Origin: JAAGZL01 sp050297535
GTDB taxonomy: Bacteria; Pseudomonadota; Gammaproteobacteria; Chromatiales; Chromatiaceae
Length of the DNA: 64,000 nucleotides
Direction: 5' to 3'
Assembly: GCA_050297535.1 (NCBI GenBank)
Contig: JBNKSV010000006.1
Coordinates: 1-64,000, forward strand
This document shows, one piece after another, positions 43,620-52,862 of this stretch (position 1 is its first letter; each line of letters opens with the position of its first letter). The position numbers and the translations under genes were made by a program. Under the pieces are notes generated by a model that saw only the letters and a program-made list of their open reading frames with translations, was not told the DNA's origin and made no database searches.

Positions 43620-46328
43620 ATGAGTAAACCGCACATAGCCAGGAGCCTGAGATTCAGGTTTTTCCTGGTGCTTGTGCTGTTTTTAACCATTAGCTTTCTG
43701 GCTGCAGGATGGTTAAGCACCAACAATACGACCAAGGTACTCGATTCCATCCTGAACGAAAGATTTAGCCTAGTCTCCAACAATCTGGAGAATCATCTCA
43801 GGATTAAAGGACAGTCAACCAAGGCATTGGCATACCGACTTTCGCAAGAGCACAGCCTAGTTGACGCTATATCTAACAATAACCACAAAACTATCAGAGA
43901 ACTATTCCTAAAATACACCAATTCAGATACGACCCAACTCCTTCTGCTCCTGGACATAAACGGCAAGGTCGTTGAAGACAACCGCAAAGGCGCATATATC
44001 GGGAGATCATTCGAACATCTTGATATCTTTAAAGATACGATAAAGCCATCTACGCCTGACGCAGAATTAACCACCATAGATAACAGACTAGTCTCTATCT
44101 CCTCAGCCGCTGTTGCAAACAAGCGTAATTCATCAACCCCTGCCGGGATCATTTTGGCTGTATTTCCGGTTAACACTGCATTCCTAGAGCAGGTGAAGGG
44201 CAGCACTGAACTGGATATCTCAGTAATAGACCAGCAACGTATCCTCGCATCAACCGTTAAGAATACAGGGCCGCATTCAGATCGTATAGATATTGAGCAA
44301 GACACATATGATCAGTTGCTCAATGAGCAACATAAAAATATTCCAATAACAATTTTTGACACCCCGTATATCAACAGGCTAGCACCGCTCGCCACTAACG
44401 GATCTGTAACGAAATCATATATCCTGCTCTCCTATCCACAGAAGGAACATCAGGACTACATAGACCGTATATACCAGCAGATCCTCATGTCGATAATAGC
44501 CGGGATCATAATCGCGCTGGTATTGGCGCTATGGTTATTCCGGGATTTCCTTAAATCAATAAACACTCTACGCACCGTGGTCGGTAAGATCAGCCATGGC
44601 GATTTCAAATCACGCATATTGATCAATACCGGAGATGAGCTGCAGATCCTGGCTGACACCTTCAACACCATGATTGATACCGTCGAAAGCACCAATAAGA
44701 CTCTATCAAGATACAACAGTGATCTTGAACGCGAAGTGGAAGTGCGGACCCGGGATTACATAAAAGAAGAGAGAGCGCACGCTGCCAGTGAAAGAAAAAT
44801 AAAGGCCATAATAGATAACATTGTGGTAGGGCTTGTAACTACCGACGAAGATGGAAATATCGAAACCTTCAATCCTGCTGCGGAAAAGATGTTTGGGTAT
44901 CAGGCCCTTGAGATTGCAGGCAAGAGCATTTCGATACTCATACCATCACTCCGCGACAAAGAACATAACCAGGATATATTTGGCCACCTCAATGATAACA
45001 ACAACATTATCGGACGCAGGCTTGAGGTAACTGGCAAGCGCAAAGATGGCTCCACCTTCCCCCACCTACTCTCCATTAGCGAGATGTACCTTCCAACGCA
45101 CTCATCCAAATCAAATGAGGGCGCGATCCGCAGATACTTCATTGCTATCATGCAAGATTTGACAGAAACAAAGCGTACGGAAGAGATACTGCGCCGCGCC
45201 CAAAAGATGGAGGCGTTAGGACAACTGACCGGGGGCATAGCCCACGACTTCAACAACCTACTAGGCATTATCGTTGGGAACCTAGACCTTCTTAAGGAAG
45301 ACCTGGAAGAAGGACCGATAAAACAGCATGCACGATCAGCCCTTAAAGCCGCGTTGCGCGGTTCTGACCTAACCCGCCGTCTGCTGGCCTTCTCCAGAAA
45401 ATCCACGCCGGAAACCAAGCCCCTGTGCATAAATCAGATAATCACAGATATGCAAAATCTGATTGAGAAATCGCTCACTGCATCTATTTCTGTTCAGGTC
45501 TCTTTGGATAAGGATCTCTGGTTTACGGATGTCAATCAGGGCGAACTGGAAGACGCAATAATCAATCTCGCGGTTAATGCGAAGGACGCCATGCCCAATG
45601 GCGGCAAGCTACTCATAACCACTGAAAACAGCGTCATTGACGAATCGTATGCAAAGAATCATACCGGCGCAGAGTTAGGAGAACATGTTCTTATAACCGT
45701 ACGCGATACCGGCTCTGGAATTAGTGAAGACATAATCGAAAAGGTATTGGACCCGTTCTTTACCACCAAGCCAGGAAACAAAGGCAGCGGTCTTGGCCTG
45801 AGTATGGTCTACGGTTTTGTAAAAAGGGCCAGAGGTTATATCAACCTGATATCTAAACCAGATGCGGGTACAACAGTTGAGATATTCCTACCCAGATCAT
45901 ACCAGGACCTATCTTGTGCTGAGCATAGTAGTGCCGGAATGGAACCAATACAAACTGGCGGCAATGAGGCCATACTGCTGGTGGATGATGAACCAGATCT
46001 CGCACTAATCGCCGAAGGCACTCTACGCAAATATGGGTACCGGGTATTAAAGGCCGGTACCGCATCCGAAGCCATAGACATACTTTCTAAACACCCGGAA
46101 ATTGATCTTCTGTTCAGTGATGTAGTAATGCCTGGCGGCATGGATGGATTTGCGCTTGCGCAATATACCAAGCAGAGTTATCCCAAGATAAAAATCCTGC
46201 TAGCGTCAGGGTTTACCCACAAAACCAACAAACAACAACATGATTCGCCAGGACATGCGATGCTTAGAAAACCTTATCGGAAGCACGAACTCATTGACCA
46301 AATAAGAAAGACCTTAGACTCAGAATAG
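43620..46328 (+). CDS. Hybrid sensor histidine kinase (Cache-HAMP-PAS-kinase-REC)
   Basis: A 902-residue membrane sensor. A first helix (about 13-33) and second (about 283-305) flank a periplasmic domain of about 250 residues of the double-Cache type. A HAMP (about 306-358), coiled coil, PAS (about 390-510), HisKA with LTGGIAHDFNNLLGIIVGNL, and ATPase with VRDTGSGIS and NKGSGLGLSMVYGFV follow. A C-terminal receiver (about 780-900) has VDDEPD and FSDVVMPGG. All catalytic residues appear intact. The REC-EAL gene starts 15 bases later and is the likely signalling partner. Confidence 0.9.
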   Translation: MSKPHIARSLRFRFFLVLVLFLTISFLAAGWLSTNNTTKVLDSILNERFSLVSNNLENHLRIKGQSTKALAYRLSQEHSLVDAISNNNHKTIRELFLKYTNSDTTQLLLLLDINGKVVEDNRKGAYIGRSFEHLDIFKDTIKPSTPDAELTTIDNRLVSISSAAVANKRNSSTPAGIILAVFPVNTAFLEQVKGSTELDISVIDQQRILASTVKNTGPHSDRIDIEQDTYDQLLNEQHKNIPITIFDTPYINRLAPLATNGSVTKSYILLSYPQKEHQDYIDRIYQQILMSIIAGIIIALVLALWLFRDFLKSINTLRTVVGKISHGDFKSRILINTGDELQILADTFNTMIDTVESTNKTLSRYNSDLEREVEVRTRDYIKEERAHAASERKIKAIIDNIVVGLVTTDEDGNIETFNPAAEKMFGYQALEIAGKSISILIPSLRDKEHNQDIFGHLNDNNNIIGRRLEVTGKRKDGSTFPHLLSISEMYLPTHSSKSNEGAIRRYFIAIMQDLTETKRTEEILRRAQKMEALGQLTGGIAHDFNNLLGIIVGNLDLLKEDLEEGPIKQHARSALKAALRGSDLTRRLLAFSRKSTPETKPLCINQIITDMQNLIEKSLTASISVQVSLDKDLWFTDVNQGELEDAIINLAVNAKDAMPNGGKLLITTENSVIDESYAKNHTGAELGEHVLITVRDTGSGISEDIIEKVLDPFFTTKPGNKGSGLGLSMVYGFVKRARGYINLISKPDAGTTVEIFLPRSYQDLSCAEHSSAGMEPIQTGGNEAILLVDDEPDLALIAEGTLRKYGYRVLKAGTASEAIDILSKHPEIDLLFSDVVMPGGMDGFALAQYTKQSYPKIKILLASGFTHKTNKQQHDSPGHAMLRKPYRKHELIDQIRKTLDSE

Positions 46329-46343
46329 GAGCCAGATGTAAAT

Positions 46344-47531
46344 ATGACTCAACCGTTGCTAATCGTTGTGGATGATGAACCGGAGATGGGTAACTTCGTC
46401 TGTAATGTAGCTTTAAAGCAAGGCTTCGACACCATTAATGCGACCCATGCAACGGAGTTTGTAACGCAATATAAAGATGAAGCAAGCGTAGTCATTCTGG
46501 ACCTGTTCATGCCAGACATTGACGGTATTGAGCTGATTCGATTCCTTGGGAAACGCAAGAGCAATGCCGCGGTCATCCTGATGAGCGGGGTAGACAAAAG
46601 CGTACTCTATTCCGCGCAGGAACTCGCACATGAACTTGGGTTGCACCTGCTTGGCACCATGAGCAAGCCATTCAGGAAAGACAATCTGGTTGAGCTTCTG
46701 GATAAATCACAACAACGATCGGATAGCTGTCTACTAGTAGAAAATACAGATGAACATAAGATCACGGAAGACGAGCTATCCCAAGCCATACGCAATGGTG
46801 AACTTGAGGTCTACTACCAACCACAGATAGAAGTATCCAGTAAGAGGCTGATAGGGGCAGAAACCCTGATCCGCTGGAATCACCCTACTAGAGGATTGAT
46901 AGTCCCGGCCAATTTTCTACCCCTGGCCGAAGGTACCAAGCTGATTGATGAGATCGCAAGGTTCGTTCTGGACCAAGCCATCCAGAAATGCCGACAATGG
47001 AATGACGCTGGAATAGCCATGGACGTATCCATAAATATATCACCCCAAACAATTAGCGACTACAGCTTCCCAGAAAGACTGCTCGCCATGACACAGCGGT
47101 ACCAAGTCGAACCGAATAAACTTATCCTCGAAATCACAGAGACATCTGCCATCGGCGACCTTTCTAAATCACTAGACATCCTGACCAGGATACGCATGAA
47201 GGGGTTCAAACTCTCCATAGACGACTTTGGCACTGGCCACGCCTCCTTGGAAAAACTGGCCAGAATACCATTCACAGAACTTAAGATAGACCGCTCATTC
47301 ATCCGGCACCTGGATAAGGATCCTGTATCGAAAACCATAGCGGAACTCTCTATTATATTGGCCCACGAGATGGAAATGACCACCGTAGCAGAGGGGGTTG
47401 AAACCAGAGACAGTTGGAATAGTCTGGAACAACTGGGATGTGATCGCGCCCAGGGATTTTGGATCGCACATCCGATGCCGGCAAAGGATCTATTGCCCTG
47501 GCTGGACAAATGGAACGCTCAAAAACAATAA
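46344..47531 (+). CDS. REC-EAL cyclic-di-GMP phosphodiesterase
   Basis: A 395-residue response regulator that should hydrolyse cyclic-di-GMP. The receiver (1-125) has Asp53 in VVILDLFMPDIDG. The EAL domain (about 145-385) keeps all catalytic landmarks: ETLIRW (ETL for EAL, an accepted variant), SINISPQT, EITETSAIGD, LSIDDFGTGHASL, LKIDRSF, AEGVET and QGFWIAHPMP. It follows the hybrid kinase by 15 bases, so the pair probably forms one signalling unit. Confidence 0.92.
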   Translation: MTQPLLIVVDDEPEMGNFVCNVALKQGFDTINATHATEFVTQYKDEASVVILDLFMPDIDGIELIRFLGKRKSNAAVILMSGVDKSVLYSAQELAHELGLHLLGTMSKPFRKDNLVELLDKSQQRSDSCLLVENTDEHKITEDELSQAIRNGELEVYYQPQIEVSSKRLIGAETLIRWNHPTRGLIVPANFLPLAEGTKLIDEIARFVLDQAIQKCRQWNDAGIAMDVSINISPQTISDYSFPERLLAMTQRYQVEPNKLILEITETSAIGDLSKSLDILTRIRMKGFKLSIDDFGTGHASLEKLARIPFTELKIDRSFIRHLDKDPVSKTIAELSIILAHEMEMTTVAEGVETRDSWNSLEQLGCDRAQGFWIAHPMPAKDLLPWLDKWNAQKQ

Positions 47532-47639
47532 TAATTATTAATTATTTTAAAGCATTTCCGCTAAAATCCATTTAGAATGCACATCTTTATGTGAGTCAAT
47601 ACAAAGACTTGCATATTACCTTTTGATAACTATCATATG

Positions 47640-47666
47640 GCGGGTTCGAATCGCTGACCCGCTTTT
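47640..47666 (+). terminator. Possible terminator after the REC-EAL gene
   Basis: GCGGGT (47640-47645) pairs with ACCCGC (47657-47662), followed by TTTT. The stem is short. The loop contains GGTTCGAATC, which looks like a tRNA T-loop, but no other tRNA part is present. Confidence 0.4.
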
Positions 47667-47739
47667 AAAAACAATACAGATTATTTATTGTTTTTAATAG
47701 ATATTTTCCTAATTAAGATACAGCCCAGAAGGCCAGAAA

Positions 47740-50397
47740 ATGACGATAGAATCCATTAAACGAGTCTACTACTTTGGAAAAACCAAGTCGGAGGGCTCCA
47801 AGGACATGAAAGAACTGCTTGGAGGCAAAGGCGCAAACCTGGCAGAAATGACATCCATAGGGCTTCCCGTACCACCCGGATTTACTATCACCACAGAAAC
47901 ATGTTCTAAATACAATAAGAATGGTGGAGTGCTACCTGAGCGCCTGATGCAGGAGGTACAAGCCAACATAGATATGCTGGAAAATGAGACCGGCAAAAGT
48001 TTTGGCAGCGAAGATAACCCCTTGATCGTCTCGGTCCGCAGCGGCGCTGCAGTCAGTATGCCGGGAATGATGGACACTGTTCTGAATCTGGGCCTGAACG
48101 ACAAGGCCATCATCGGTCTAGCCAAGGCATTTAACAATCGACGCTTTGCCCTGGATGCTTATCGCCGCCTGATCAACATGTTTGGCGACGTGGTAATGGG
48201 CGTCCCGCATGAAGAGTTTGAAAAAGAGTTTGACCGCATCAAGGCGGAGTTTGGCGTCAAACTGGATACAGAACTGGATGAATCCGGGCTGGAAAGGCTG
48301 ATAGAGGCATACAAGGCAGTCTACAAAAAACACACCGGAGACGAATTTCCACAAGACCCATACCAGCAGCTGGAAAAATCTATCGAAGCGGTATTCAAGA
48401 GTTGGAACATACCGCGTGCCGTCCGCTACCGTGAAATCAATGAGATCACCGGTCTATTAGGTACCGCCGTAAATGTCCAGACCATGGTGTTTGGCAACAT
48501 GGGCGAAGACTCCGGGACCGGCGTGGCCTTCACCAGAAATCCATCCACAGGTGAGAATGAATTTTATGGTGAATTCCTGATCAATGCCCAAGGTGAAGAT
48601 GTGGTTGCCGGCATCCGCACCCCTAAGAACATCAGCGAGATGAGCGCCTGGAACAGCGGCATTTATGATCAGCTCATCGAGACCAAACGCATCCTGGAAG
48701 ACCACTACCGTGAGATGCAAGATATCGAATTCACTATTGAGCACGATAAACTCTACATCCTCCAGACCAGAACCGGAAAACGCACCGGACTGGCCGCAGT
48801 AAAGATTGCAGTAGACATGTTCCAGGAAGGGCACATCACGAGAAACGACGCCCTACTACGCATTCCGGCAAACGACTTGACCCAACTCCTGTTACCGACT
48901 TTTGATCCAACGGCAGAACGGGACATATTAACCACCGGCCTCCCGGCATCTCCAGGCGCCGCCTCTGGCAAGCTGGCCTTCTCCGCCGAGGAGGCAGTAG
49001 AACGCACAAATAATGGCGAAGCCGTGATACTCGTACGCAAAGAGACCAGTCCGGAAGACGTTAGTGGCATGCACGTCGCGGCTGGCATCCTGACCTCAAC
49101 CGGTGGCATGACCAGCCACGCGGCAGTAGTCGCCAGAGGCTGGGGGAAATGCTGTGTTGCCGGCGCCGGAGATATAGCGATAGACGAGCACAGCCAGACC
49201 ATCAAGATCGACGGCCGCACCTTTGGTGTCAATGACGTGATCAGTCTGGACGGCACCTCCGGGCAGGTTATGGCCGGAGCCGTACCCACCAAGGAGCCGG
49301 AACTGTCAGAAGAATTCACCGCCATCATGGAATGGGCTGATGAATTCCGCACCCTAAAAGTAAGGACCAATGCCGACACCCCGGCTGATGCCGCCAGGGC
49401 CAGGGCCTTCGGCGCTGAGGGAATAGGTCTATGCCGTACTGAACACATGTTCTTCGATGAGAACCGCATAACCGACATGCGTGAGATGATCCTGTCCGAG
49501 ACTGTGCAGCAGCGGCGCAACGCCCTGGACAAGCTCCTGCCGCATCAACGTAGCGACTTTATCGGCATCCTGACGGCGATGGACGGCCTGCCGGTAACCA
49601 TCCGCCTGCTGGACCCTCCCCTGCATGAATTCCTGCCACACGATGAAGAGATCCAGCAGGAACTCGCCGAGAAGATGGGAATAACCATTGAGAAGGTAAA
49701 GCAGCGTCTGGTTCAGTTACATGAGGCCAACCCCATGCTGGGACACCGTGGTTGCCGTCTCTCCGTAACCTACCCTGAGATCCTTGAGATGCAAGTGCGG
49801 GCCATAACCGAGGCCGCCCTAGCCTGCAAAAAGGATGGGGTGGATGCAAGGCCTGAGATTATGATCCCATTGGTTGGGACAGCGAACGAACTCTCCCTGC
49901 TCCGTTCCAAGGTGGAGGCCACCATAGCTACGGTCTTAAAAGAGGATGGCGGCCAGAAATCACTGGATATCCTCATCGGCACCATGATAGAGATACCGCG
50001 CGCCGCCCTTACTGCGGATGAGATTGCCGAACATGCCGATTTCTTCAGTTTCGGCACCAACGACCTCACGCAGATGACCTTCGGTTACAGCCGTGATGAC
50101 GTGAACACCTTCCTGCCAGAATATATTAAACAGGAGATCCTGTACTGCGACCCATTCCAGTCCCTGGACACAGCCGGTGTCGGACAACTTGTGGAGATGG
50201 GCACCTCCAAGGGTAGAAGTGTGCGTAGCAACCTTAAGGTAGGTATATGCGGCGAACATGGCGGTGATCCGGCCTCCATTGATTTCTGCCACAGGACCGG
50301 CCTGGACTATGTTTCCTGCTCTCCTTTCCGCGTACCCATTGCCAGACTGGCGACGGCCCAGGCCGCGGTAAGGAACACGGAAATAAAGTACGGCTAA
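47740..50397 (+). CDS. ppdK: Pyruvate, phosphate dikinase
   Basis: An 885-residue enzyme that interconverts pyruvate, ATP and phosphate with PEP, AMP and PPi. The N-terminal ATP-grasp domain begins KELLGGKGANLAEMTSIGLP. The swivelling phosphohistidine domain has GGMTSHAAVVARGWGKCC with the catalytic histidine. The C-terminal PEP/pyruvate barrel has FSFGTNDLTQMTFGYSRDD and ICGEHGGDP. Length and all motifs are standard. It is monocistronic, with a terminator right after. It may serve gluconeogenesis or pyrophosphate-based glycolysis. Confidence 0.97.
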   Translation: MTIESIKRVYYFGKTKSEGSKDMKELLGGKGANLAEMTSIGLPVPPGFTITTETCSKYNKNGGVLPERLMQEVQANIDMLENETGKSFGSEDNPLIVSVRSGAAVSMPGMMDTVLNLGLNDKAIIGLAKAFNNRRFALDAYRRLINMFGDVVMGVPHEEFEKEFDRIKAEFGVKLDTELDESGLERLIEAYKAVYKKHTGDEFPQDPYQQLEKSIEAVFKSWNIPRAVRYREINEITGLLGTAVNVQTMVFGNMGEDSGTGVAFTRNPSTGENEFYGEFLINAQGEDVVAGIRTPKNISEMSAWNSGIYDQLIETKRILEDHYREMQDIEFTIEHDKLYILQTRTGKRTGLAAVKIAVDMFQEGHITRNDALLRIPANDLTQLLLPTFDPTAERDILTTGLPASPGAASGKLAFSAEEAVERTNNGEAVILVRKETSPEDVSGMHVAAGILTSTGGMTSHAAVVARGWGKCCVAGAGDIAIDEHSQTIKIDGRTFGVNDVISLDGTSGQVMAGAVPTKEPELSEEFTAIMEWADEFRTLKVRTNADTPADAARARAFGAEGIGLCRTEHMFFDENRITDMREMILSETVQQRRNALDKLLPHQRSDFIGILTAMDGLPVTIRLLDPPLHEFLPHDEEIQQELAEKMGITIEKVKQRLVQLHEANPMLGHRGCRLSVTYPEILEMQVRAITEAALACKKDGVDARPEIMIPLVGTANELSLLRSKVEATIATVLKEDGGQKSLDILIGTMIEIPRAALTADEIAEHADFFSFGTNDLTQMTFGYSRDDVNTFLPEYIKQEILYCDPFQSLDTAGVGQLVEMGTSKGRSVRSNLKVGICGEHGGDPASIDFCHRTGLDYVSCSPFRVPIARLATAQAAVRNTEIKYG

Positions 50398-50419
50398 TTT
50401 AATAAATTCAGGGTATTCG

Positions 50420-50453
50420 GGCGGTTATGGAATTTTCCATAGCCGCCTTTTTT
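50420..50453 (+). terminator. Intrinsic terminator of ppdK
   Basis: A stem of about 12 bp (GGCGGTTATGGA with TCCATAGCCGCC, one G-T pair) at 50420-50447 is followed by six T (50448-50453), 22 bases after the stop codon. Confidence 0.9.
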
Positions 50454-50523
50454 ATCCTATCCCACCAGATATCACCTCCAAACCAGGCGTTAAAACCCAG
50501 CCTTATCATCCCAAATTCAGCAT

Positions 50524-50550
50524 CTTGAAAAATCAAATAGGCGCTCATAT
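50524..50550 (+). promoter_or_regulatory. Heat-shock (sigma32-like) promoter of the hsp20 pair
   Basis: CTTGAAA (50524-50530) is an exact sigma32 -35 box. Twelve bases on, GCTCATAT (50543-50550) matches the CCCCATNT -10 consensus at 5 of 7 fixed positions. It lies about 56 bases before the first Hsp20 gene, as expected for a heat-induced operon. Confidence 0.6.
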
Positions 50551-50605
50551 CTAGTCAATACATTACGAATTAACCGGTAATTATTAACTACCAAGGAGTT
50601 GCAAA

Positions 50606-51031
50606 ATGATTACACGCTTTTCTGATCCATTCGAGGCCCTGCTTAACATACAGCGCGCCCTGGACCGTTCCAGACTAAGCAACTGGCCCGGACATACCAC
50701 ATCCAGCCACGGCAGCTACCCTCCTGTGAATGTGTTTCAACAGGGGGAAGACCTAGTGGTCACAGCCGAGCTTCCCGGGGTTAAAAAAGAGGATCTTGAG
50801 ATATCAATCAAGAGAAATCAGCTGCGCATATCCGGTAAGAAAGAGGTTAAGTTAGATGATGACTTGAGCATACACCGACGGGAACGCTCCTCCGGAAGCT
50901 TTGACCGCACCTTCAATCTACCACTGGAGATAGATGCCGATCAGGTCAAGGCAGAACTTCAGGATGGGGTGCTGGCACTATTCCTGCCGCGGGCAGAGAA
51001 GGACAAGGCCAAGAGCATTCCCATAAACTGA
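50606..51031 (+). CDS. Hsp20 small heat-shock protein
   Basis: A 141-residue holdase chaperone. The alpha-crystallin domain (about 38-135) contains VTAELPGVKKEDLEISIKRN and the C-terminal GVLALFLPRAE signature. The N-terminal arm is short (RFSDPFEALLNIQRALDRS). AAGGAG lies 7 bases before the ATG. A second Hsp20 gene follows 63 bases later. Tandem non-identical small heat-shock proteins often co-assemble. Confidence 0.93.
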   Translation: MITRFSDPFEALLNIQRALDRSRLSNWPGHTTSSHGSYPPVNVFQQGEDLVVTAELPGVKKEDLEISIKRNQLRISGKKEVKLDDDLSIHRRERSSGSFDRTFNLPLEIDADQVKAELQDGVLALFLPRAEKDKAKSIPIN

Positions 51032-51094
51032 GAAGGATGCGTACAGATTAACCTTATTTATCCAATAGTTACATAGATACATGAGGATACAGAA

Positions 51095-51493
51095 ATGAGC
51101 GATTCCAAAGTATTAGATACAGTTGAAAAAAAGGAACTGCAAACCGAACAGGAAAAGACTGTTCCTGGAAAGTACTATGTTCCGTATACAGATATCTTCG
51201 AAGAACAGGATGCCCTAATCGTGGTTATGGAAATGCCTGGTGTTGAGCGGAATGACACGGAAATACATATTGAGAAGAACATCCTCTCAGTAGAAGGCAA
51301 GATAAACCACGCAAAATATGATGGGCTAAGTCCTGTCTATACCGAATACAACGTTGGGCATTACAGCAGAAGCTTCACCCTGTCCAATGAGATCGACCAG
51401 GATGGAATTACTGCCCAGACGGAAGATGGGGTACTGACTCTAAGGCTGCCTAAAAGCAAAGAGGCCGCTCCCAGGCGCATTGAAGTATCCTAA
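51095..51493 (+). CDS. Hsp20 small heat-shock protein, second copy
   Basis: A 132-residue paralogue of the preceding gene with a charged N-terminal arm (DTVEKKELQTEQEKTVPGKY) in place of the hydrophobic one. The alpha-crystallin domain has VVMEMPGVERNDTEIHIEKN and GVLTLRLPKSKE. It lacks the typical IxI C-terminal tail (ends PRRIEVS). GAGGA lies about 9 bases before the ATG. Same operon as the first. Confidence 0.92.
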   Translation: MSDSKVLDTVEKKELQTEQEKTVPGKYYVPYTDIFEEQDALIVVMEMPGVERNDTEIHIEKNILSVEGKINHAKYDGLSPVYTEYNVGHYSRSFTLSNEIDQDGITAQTEDGVLTLRLPKSKEAAPRRIEVS

Positions 51494-51509
51494 AGATACG
51501 AACACACAC

Positions 51510-51538
51510 CGGATACCCACCCTGCGCGTGGGTATCCG
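51510..51538. terminator. Hairpin between the hsp20 operon and the cold-shock gene
   Basis: CGGATACCCAC (51510-51520) and GTGGGTATCCG (51528-51538) form a perfect 11-bp stem. It lies 16 bases after the second hsp20 stop and 54 bases beyond the convergent cold-shock gene's stop. No T run is present on either side. Confidence 0.6.
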
Positions 51539-51592
51539 AACAACCCCAACAAATTGAAACCTAACGACCCTGAAACAGATCGGTACAGGCTA

Positions 51593-51802
51593 TTAAGATG
51601 CCTCAGTCGAGACTCTTACAGCCTGTGGACCTTTAGGACCATTTTCAACATCATAGCTTACAGTCTGGCCTTCTTGCAGAGTCTTAAATCCACCCCCCTC
51701 AATAGCCGAGAAATGCACAAACACATCCGAACTACCATCCTGCGGAGAAATAAAACCGTAACCCTTAGCCTCGTTGAACCATTTGACAGTACCAGTAACC
51801 AT
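51593..51802 (-). CDS. Cold-shock protein, CspA family
   Basis: A 69-residue single-domain cold-shock protein with canonical RNA-binding motifs KGYGFI and VFVHFSAI, unlike the other copy (4050-4259) which has LFAHFRSI. GAGGTAGGAT precedes the ATG. It is monocistronic and convergent with the hsp20 pair. It acts as an RNA chaperone. Confidence 0.93.
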   Translation of the reverse strand: MVTGTVKWFNEAKGYGFISPQDGSSDVFVHFSAIEGGGFKTLQEGQTVSYDVENGPKGPQAVRVSTEAS

Positions 51803-52061
51803 TTATCCTACCTCAAGCAATACAATTCAGTTCTTGTTTAATCACAATCCGGCGGTCTGGAAATTAAATGAACAATCAAAATACACCGTTAATACCCAAG
51901 ACCTAATCGTGACAAAAAACATTCTAAAGCAAAAATCAATCAGATAGTAACCATTATTATCTATATTATTATCCGATATGATTAAAAATATCCGGTCAAC
52001 ACTATCTCGACGGCATGCAACTATACATCTCTTCTTGAGATTAAGATCATAGGTTAAAAAA

Positions 52062-52319
52062 ATGACAAATATCTGGACCGTTTATATGGTGCGCTGCTCA
52101 GACAATAGCCTCTATACTGGAATCACAACCGATATTGACAAAAGATTGCATGAACACAATTCCGGCATCAAACCAGGGGCAAAATATACCCGTTCAAGGG
52201 GCCCAGTCACACTTGTATATACAGAAGAAGCTGAGAACCGCTCCACCGCTGCGAAGAGAGAATATGAAATAAAAAGCATGGACAAAAATTCCAAAGAGAT
52301 GCTGCTAAAAGGCGTATAA
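52062..52319 (+). CDS. GIY-YIG nuclease family protein (YhbQ/UPF0213 type)
   Basis: An 85-residue stand-alone GIY-YIG domain. The motif appears as VYMVRCSDNSLYTGITTDID, with the arginine and YTG, and the helix KRLHEHNSGIKPGAKYTRSR. Glu in AAKREYEIKSM matches the metal-binding glutamate. Small proteins of this type may cleave DNA or have lost activity; function is unproven. It precedes the acylphosphatase gene by 2 bases and is likely cotranscribed. Confidence 0.87.
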   Translation: MTNIWTVYMVRCSDNSLYTGITTDIDKRLHEHNSGIKPGAKYTRSRGPVTLVYTEEAENRSTAAKREYEIKSMDKNSKEMLLKGV

Positions 52320-52321
52320 GA

Positions 52322-52660
52322 ATGAGACGAAACCGGGTGTACTTTAAGGTCAGCGGCAAGGTTCAAGGTGTAATGTTCCGACAAACATTTATCCGCTCCT
52401 GCCATTCCAAAGGACTGAAGGCAGCAGCCAGCAATCTGAGCGATGGAACTGTATCCTGCTATATATCCGGCGATACCGGTATGATTGATAATGTAATGTC
52501 CAGTCTGCTTTCCGGTAATGCCCTAAACTCTTGGGGAGCATGTGTAGACAAGATTATCACCATATCAGATACAGAAGCTATCCCGTTTGAGAGGCATCAG
52601 GTAACTACGGATAACGTAGATACATTCAAATGGAATCCCAATGTTGATATGTATATATAG
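52322..52660 (+). CDS. Acylphosphatase
   Basis: A 112-residue enzyme of the acylphosphatase fold, slightly longer than the usual 90. Both catalytic features are visible: VSGKVQGVMFRQTF with the phosphate-binding loop arginine, and the asparagine in AASNLSDGTVSCYISGD. It hydrolyses acyl phosphates such as acetyl phosphate. It begins 2 bases after the GIY-YIG gene. The extra C-terminal 20 residues have no recognised role. Confidence 0.85.
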   Translation: MRRNRVYFKVSGKVQGVMFRQTFIRSCHSKGLKAAASNLSDGTVSCYISGDTGMIDNVMSSLLSGNALNSWGACVDKIITISDTEAIPFERHQVTTDNVDTFKWNPNVDMYI

Positions 52661-52862
52661 ATCGAAACGGACATAATTTTCTCAAGAACAAAACTCCTGA
52701 CTTTTTCAAATATTTCATAAATCCTTCACGCACATTGTCTACAATCTAGGGAGGTGTATTTTATAAAATTGCAATGACATCGGCTGTCAATATAACTAAT
52801 TATAATATATAGGGTTTTTGTTATGAGATCTTGTACGTTCTGCATAATGGATTGGTGCAGAT

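Noticed and set aside
47640..47662. GGTTCGAATC looks like a tRNA T-loop
   Set aside because: No acceptor, D or anticodon stem is found around it and no CCA end. It is more likely the loop of a short terminator, or chance.
48753..49532. A 259-codon minus-strand frame inside ppdK
   Set aside because: Antisense shadow of a well-conserved gene; no start signal or family pattern.
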